A stretch of 9,513 nucleotides of DNA from Caldilineaceae bacterium (GTDB lineage Bacteria; Chloroflexota; Anaerolineae; Caldilineales; Caldilineaceae): assembly GCA_019637645.1 (NCBI GenBank), contig JAHBVH010000132.1, positions 1 through 9,513 of the forward strand, written 5' to 3'. A program made the position numbers and the translations under genes. Shown one piece after another: positions 7,024 through 9,513 of the stretch (position 1 is the stretch's first letter; every line of letters begins with the position of its first letter). Below the pieces are notes generated by a model. The model saw nothing but the letters and a program-made list of their open reading frames with translations. It was not told the DNA's origin and ran no database searches.

Positions 7024-7288
7024 CTTGGACTAACGCCACGATCTCCTCTTTGGTGTGGTAGCCGCCCGCGGCCAAAGCTTGGCGCAATTCCTGGCGCAGT
7101 TGATCAACGGGCATTCGTTTAGCCGTCGCGGTCGATTGCACGCCCAACAGCATTTCAAAGGTTTCCATACCGATGATCACCGCCTTGGGACGGCCCCGCG
7201 ACGTGAGCATGACACACTCACGGCCATAGCTTGCCTGATTAACCCAATGGGACAAATTGCGGCTGACTTCACTGATACTCACAGTCAT
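6962..7288 (-). CDS. Phd/YefM-family antitoxin, probably with altered C-terminus
   Basis: A 108-residue antitoxin. The N-terminal DNA-binding fold is clear: MTVSISEVSRNLSHWVNQAS (1-20), then VMLTSRGRPKAVIIGMETFE (26-45), the standard Phd/YefM pattern that binds operator DNA as a dimer. Residues 50-99 are charged and helical and would normally wrap the toxin. The last nine residues (VNSAGNYST) are read from PIN-toxin DNA, so the original stop was probably lost in the same deletion that removed the toxin N-terminus. ATG 7288 is chosen because AGGAG lies well placed upstream; an ATG at 7333 lies inside the operator. The gene is still intact enough to bind DNA and is probably self-regulated through the TACGTA sites upstream. 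No complete toxin partner is encoded in the window. Confidence 0.82.
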   Translation of the reverse strand: MTVSISEVSRNLSHWVNQASYGRECVMLTSRGRPKAVIIGMETFEMLLGVQSTATAKRMPVDQLRQELRQALAAGGYHTKEEIVALVQDVKRELADEREVNSAGNYST

Positions 7289-7303
7289 GGTCTTCTCCTC
7301 GAA

Positions 7304-7340
7304 TCTACGTATTAATAGACTGATACGTATCATACGTAGA
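7304..7340. promoter_or_regulatory. Triple TACGTA palindrome, antitoxin operator
   Basis: TACGTA occurs three times, at 7306-7311, 7324-7329 and 7333-7338. The middle copy lies in a perfect 12-bp palindrome, TGATACGTATCA (7321-7332). The outer two are arms of an 8-bp inverted repeat, TCTACGTA and TACGTAGA (7304-7311, 7333-7340). Phd/YefM antitoxins bind short palindromes of this kind just upstream of their own gene. TATTAAT (7315-7309 on the minus strand), inside the cluster, could be the -10 box, which would make it repressible. Confidence 0.6.
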
Positions 7341-7542
7341 TTTTGTTACCCTGACAAGGGCGACATGCCATTGTGTTGCTAAGGTGTTCGCCCCCTTGCC
7401 GCAGCCTATGCCGACGCAACCGTCGGCACCATGCGCGAGACCGGCCTGCCCCCAGGCTCCCTTTCCGGCGGTCTGTCCGTGGGCGCTGGGGGCGGTGTTG
7501 GGGGAAGGAGGGATAATTGCCGGGCTGAGGGTCGGTCCTTAC
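7341..7542. other. GC-rich gap between the CARF gene and the antitoxin
   Basis: About 200 bp with no supported gene. It contains two neat stem-loops: TGCCGACG-CAAC-CGTCGGCA (7409-7428) and GCCTG-CCCC-CAGGC (7444-7457). A looser pairing lies between 7355 and 7400. These could be transcription stops after the CARF gene, though no T-run follows. A 65-codon plus-strand frame here is Pro-rich and unlike a protein. Confidence 0.45.
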
Positions 7543-8226
7543 TCACGCAAGCCGCAGTTGGATCACCTCACCAGGCCCTAATACTTTTAATCCTTCGTTG
7601 TACTTAGCCGACACCATCTGCACCAGCAACCCTTCGGCCAAACAAGCCATGATCGCGCCGGTGGTCATCGCTTTCGTGCCACCGGTCACGTCACAGATCA
7701 AGTCGGCTTTGGCTAAGCCCAGATCCTCCCCTTGCCGGATCGCACGCCCAACCGCCAACATGACTTCATCGGGATCCCAGGCCCCGATGATCTGTTCCTC
7801 ACGGACCTGCACCTCGACGAATCGACCATCATCCTTCCCTGTTTGCGCCCACGTGCGCGCCGCGGTTATCGCTTCCGTGGTCACAATCAGGCAGAGATAG
7901 CGCAAGTGGTAGCGGTGATGCTCCACAGCTTTGGCCGCCGTCACCGCATTGCTAAAGAGTAGGATCAACCCGGCATGGGGCTCCGGCGGCGTGCCCAACA
8001 GCAGCTTCGGCTGTGGCCCATAACGCCGCCACAGCGCCCGACTCACTTGATAGAGGATGACCACCGTGACAACCACCGCCGCCAGGGTAAACAGACGCCC
8101 ATACCGCTCCGCCTGCCAAAGCTGGGCATAATAGTTTTCCAACGCCCACACCACCATCGTCCCAACGACAAGGGCGATGACGGGATGCTGCCAGAGTTTG
8201 TGGAGGTAGTGTGTGAGCCACACCAC
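7543..8226 (-). CDS. Membrane-anchored CARF-domain protein (candidate type III CRISPR effector)
   Basis: A 227-residue protein with two N-terminal transmembrane helices (about 13-31 and 45-63) and a cytoplasmic CARF domain (about 83-222). The CARF signs are the first strand and helix, GLILLFSNAVTAAKAVEHH (86-104), and the ligand-site motif DVTGGTKAMTTGA (179-191) seen in many CARF proteins. CARF domains bind cyclic oligoadenylates produced by the Cas10 subunit of type III CRISPR complexes after target RNA is found. No nuclease, HEPN or other effector domain is present, so the membrane part is the likely output, as in Cam1, a CARF protein that depolarises the membrane. Cam1 as I recall it has a single helix; here there are two. 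The start is GTG (8226), supported by AGGAG six bases upstream. The gene lies 98 bp downstream of a TIGR03986-like RAMP gene. Confidence 0.85.
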   Translation of the reverse strand: MVWLTHYLHKLWQHPVIALVVGTMVVWALENYYAQLWQAERYGRLFTLAAVVVTVVILYQVSRALWRRYGPQPKLLLGTPPEPHAGLILLFSNAVTAAKAVEHHRYHLRYLCLIVTTEAITAARTWAQTGKDDGRFVEVQVREEQIIGAWDPDEVMLAVGRAIRQGEDLGLAKADLICDVTGGTKAMTTGAIMACLAEGLLVQMVSAKYNEGLKVLGPGEVIQLRLA

Positions 8227-8324
8227 ATAGTACTCCTTGCTTTGCTTAAACTATAATCAGAATGAGCGCGCCAGTAGAGAACGACGACGATAACCTACAA
8301 TAAGCAGACTTTTCAATCGTGTTC

Positions 8325-9513
8325 TTAGACATCTAATGGCGTTGGCAAAACCCGGCGTTCACTGAATTCATCATCCGGCTCAATGGTCATGTACCTACTT
8401 TTGACAGGATCGAGACCGGGCAACCATTCAAGCATTTTCAATAACATGGCGATACGTTTTACATCGACGAGCCGAGTGGCGTCGTTGCGTTCAGTTTTGT
8501 GCATATTTTCAAGGACAAATGACTCGAATTCTTTCAGATAGCGATCAATTTTTTTGATCGGCCTTTCTGGTGTGTACCATTGATCACCATCAAATAACTG
8601 GCTATAACGCCCTTTACGAACATCGCCATCCCGTGTTTTACCATCTCTTCTATCACTGAGAACAAGGTGTGGTGTAATACGTACTGATCCCATACCCAGT
8701 GGTTTGCCCATACCAAGCTTATGACGGTATCGTTTTTCTTCATCCTGTGCTGGTAGTGCTAATGCCCAAAGTAACGCGCCAAGTTCAATTGGCAGTAAGT
8801 TTTCAAAGTATATACGAAATGAGAATTGAACCCCCTTGTTGACGGGCCGAATTTGTGTGTGTTGTGTATCTTGCGACCAATCTTCGACTAGATTTTCTTC
8901 TGTTTCGGCGATGTTGCTCAATTGCGTACTACGCTTGTGCCAATATAGTTTGTGACCGCGAACGATTGTTTCCGTTGGCGTTGGTGTTCCATAGTGGGCC
9001 AAGTTTGCACGTGAGTTAGGATTATGATTCCTGGTTGTATCTTGCACTAGATAATGTTGAAAAGTTGTGGGTTTGGGCGAGGCCAAAATTTGCGGTGTGA
9101 CTAAAGTTGGGCTTACCCAAAGTTCCTGTTTTGCAGCGATGAATGTCGCATTCGTAAAGAAAACACGACCTGCACAAGCTTGTGGTAGGCCAGGACGTTG
9201 TTTGGTGCTCCGTACATAACCAAAAATAGAGTCTACCAAATCAAAACCGGCTGCTTCGCGCAGTTGGGGTGGCGTTAAATCCATAGGTGTCACAGCACGT
9301 GATAGATCCTTTGAACGCATAGGAATACGGAAGTTTGGCGTATGACCAAAATAGATGACGCGGCCTTGTTCACCTGGGACATAGAAGATTGGCCTTTCTT
9401 CAATTAAACAACCCCAGATTGAGTCAAAGGGCGCCTCCTTCTGAAAATCAGTGAGGCTATCCCGGTAATCCTGAATGGCTTGTTCATCAATCAGCAGCGG
9501 TTTTTCGTGAGTA
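8325..9513 (-). CDS. TIGR03986-like CRISPR RAMP protein, 5' end beyond the window
   Basis: The frame is open to the right edge, giving 395 visible C-terminal residues; family members are usually well over 500, so the start lies outside. An in-frame ATG at 9320 is internal: the 64 residues before it include PIFYVPGEQGRVIYFGHTPN and FRIPM, which match the family's conserved block. Later come DLVDSIFGYV, an ELGALLWALALP helix, and the Gly-rich RAMP loop HKLGMGKPLGMGSVRI (loop at 8688-8714). MTIEPDDEFSERRVLPTPLDV, with the family-like VLPTPLD ending, closes the protein. RAMP proteins are structural or RNA-binding subunits of type III effector complexes, and TIGR03986 proteins occur in type III loci. 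Composition is AT-richer than the rest of the window (37% G+C by hand count over 8761-8820), which suggests separate acquisition. Confidence 0.85.
   Translation of the reverse strand, partial: THEKPLLIDEQAIQDYRDSLTDFQKEAPFDSIWGCLIEERPIFYVPGEQGRVIYFGHTPNFRIPMRSKDLSRAVTPMDLTPPQLREAAGFDLVDSIFGYVRSTKQRPGLPQACAGRVFFTNATFIAAKQELWVSPTLVTPQILASPKPTTFQHYLVQDTTRNHNPNSRANLAHYGTPTPTETIVRGHKLYWHKRSTQLSNIAETEENLVEDWSQDTQHTQIRPVNKGVQFSFRIYFENLLPIELGALLWALALPAQDEEKRYRHKLGMGKPLGMGSVRITPHLVLSDRRDGKTRDGDVRKGRYSQLFDGDQWYTPERPIKKIDRYLKEFESFVLENMHKTERNDATRLVDVKRIAMLLKMLEWLPGLDPVKSRYMTIEPDDEFSERRVLPTPLDV

Noticed and set aside
7384..7581. A plus-strand frame of 65 codons
   Set aside because: Proline-rich translation with no family match, overlapping the end of the CARF gene; better explained as GC-rich intergenic DNA.
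5263..9513. A CRISPR repeat array near cas6 or the CARF gene
   Set aside because: I looked for regularly spaced repeats of about 28-37 bp in the gaps at 5263-5619, 6610-6807, 7341-7542 and 8227-8324 and found none.

Overview
The window looks like chromosome from a moderately GC-rich, probably filamentous member of the Chloroflexota. I infer this from gene style and from a DUF6295-type protein, not from any marker gene. It falls into three regions: ordinary housekeeping and signalling genes on the left, an envelope/two-component block in the middle, and CRISPR-associated genes with a decayed toxin-antitoxin locus on the right. I see no rRNA, tRNA, insertion sequence or CRISPR array.

Left (1-1802, + strand): a 96-residue DUF6295-like protein is followed by an approximately 11-helix membrane protein that resembles the DUF4153 group. 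The membrane protein has an 11-bp inverted repeat over its ribosome-binding region. It converges on the next block with a gap of only 37 bp.

Middle (1840-5262, - strand): in transcription order there is an exported protein with two diverged copies of an ~80-residue helical repeat, then a one-helix SHOCT-domain protein. Next comes a stretch with two very large DNA palindromes, and then an OmpR-type response regulator translationally coupled to a HAMP histidine kinase. This order fits an envelope-sensing module. The exported gene has a cluster of four alternating TACAA/TTGTA half-sites upstream that could be its operator.

Right (5620-9513, - strand): in transcription order there is the C-terminal 395 residues of a TIGR03986-like RAMP protein (cut by the window edge) and a 227-residue protein with two N-terminal transmembrane helices and a CARF domain. 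These are followed by a Phd/YefM antitoxin with a damaged PIN-toxin remnant, and then cas6. CARF domains bind the cyclic oligoadenylates made by type III CRISPR complexes. The two-helix CARF protein is therefore a candidate membrane-acting effector, comparable to Cam1, which depolarises the membrane. Cas6 would supply the crRNAs. The RAMP gene is visibly AT-richer than cas6, so the cluster is mosaic. The rest of the type III locus (Cas10, Csm/Cmr-like subunits, array) should lie beyond 9513.

The most interesting item is the two-helix membrane CARF protein next to a TIGR03986 RAMP. After it come the remodelled antitoxin/PIN locus with its triple TACGTA operator, and the two large palindromes at 3785-3893.
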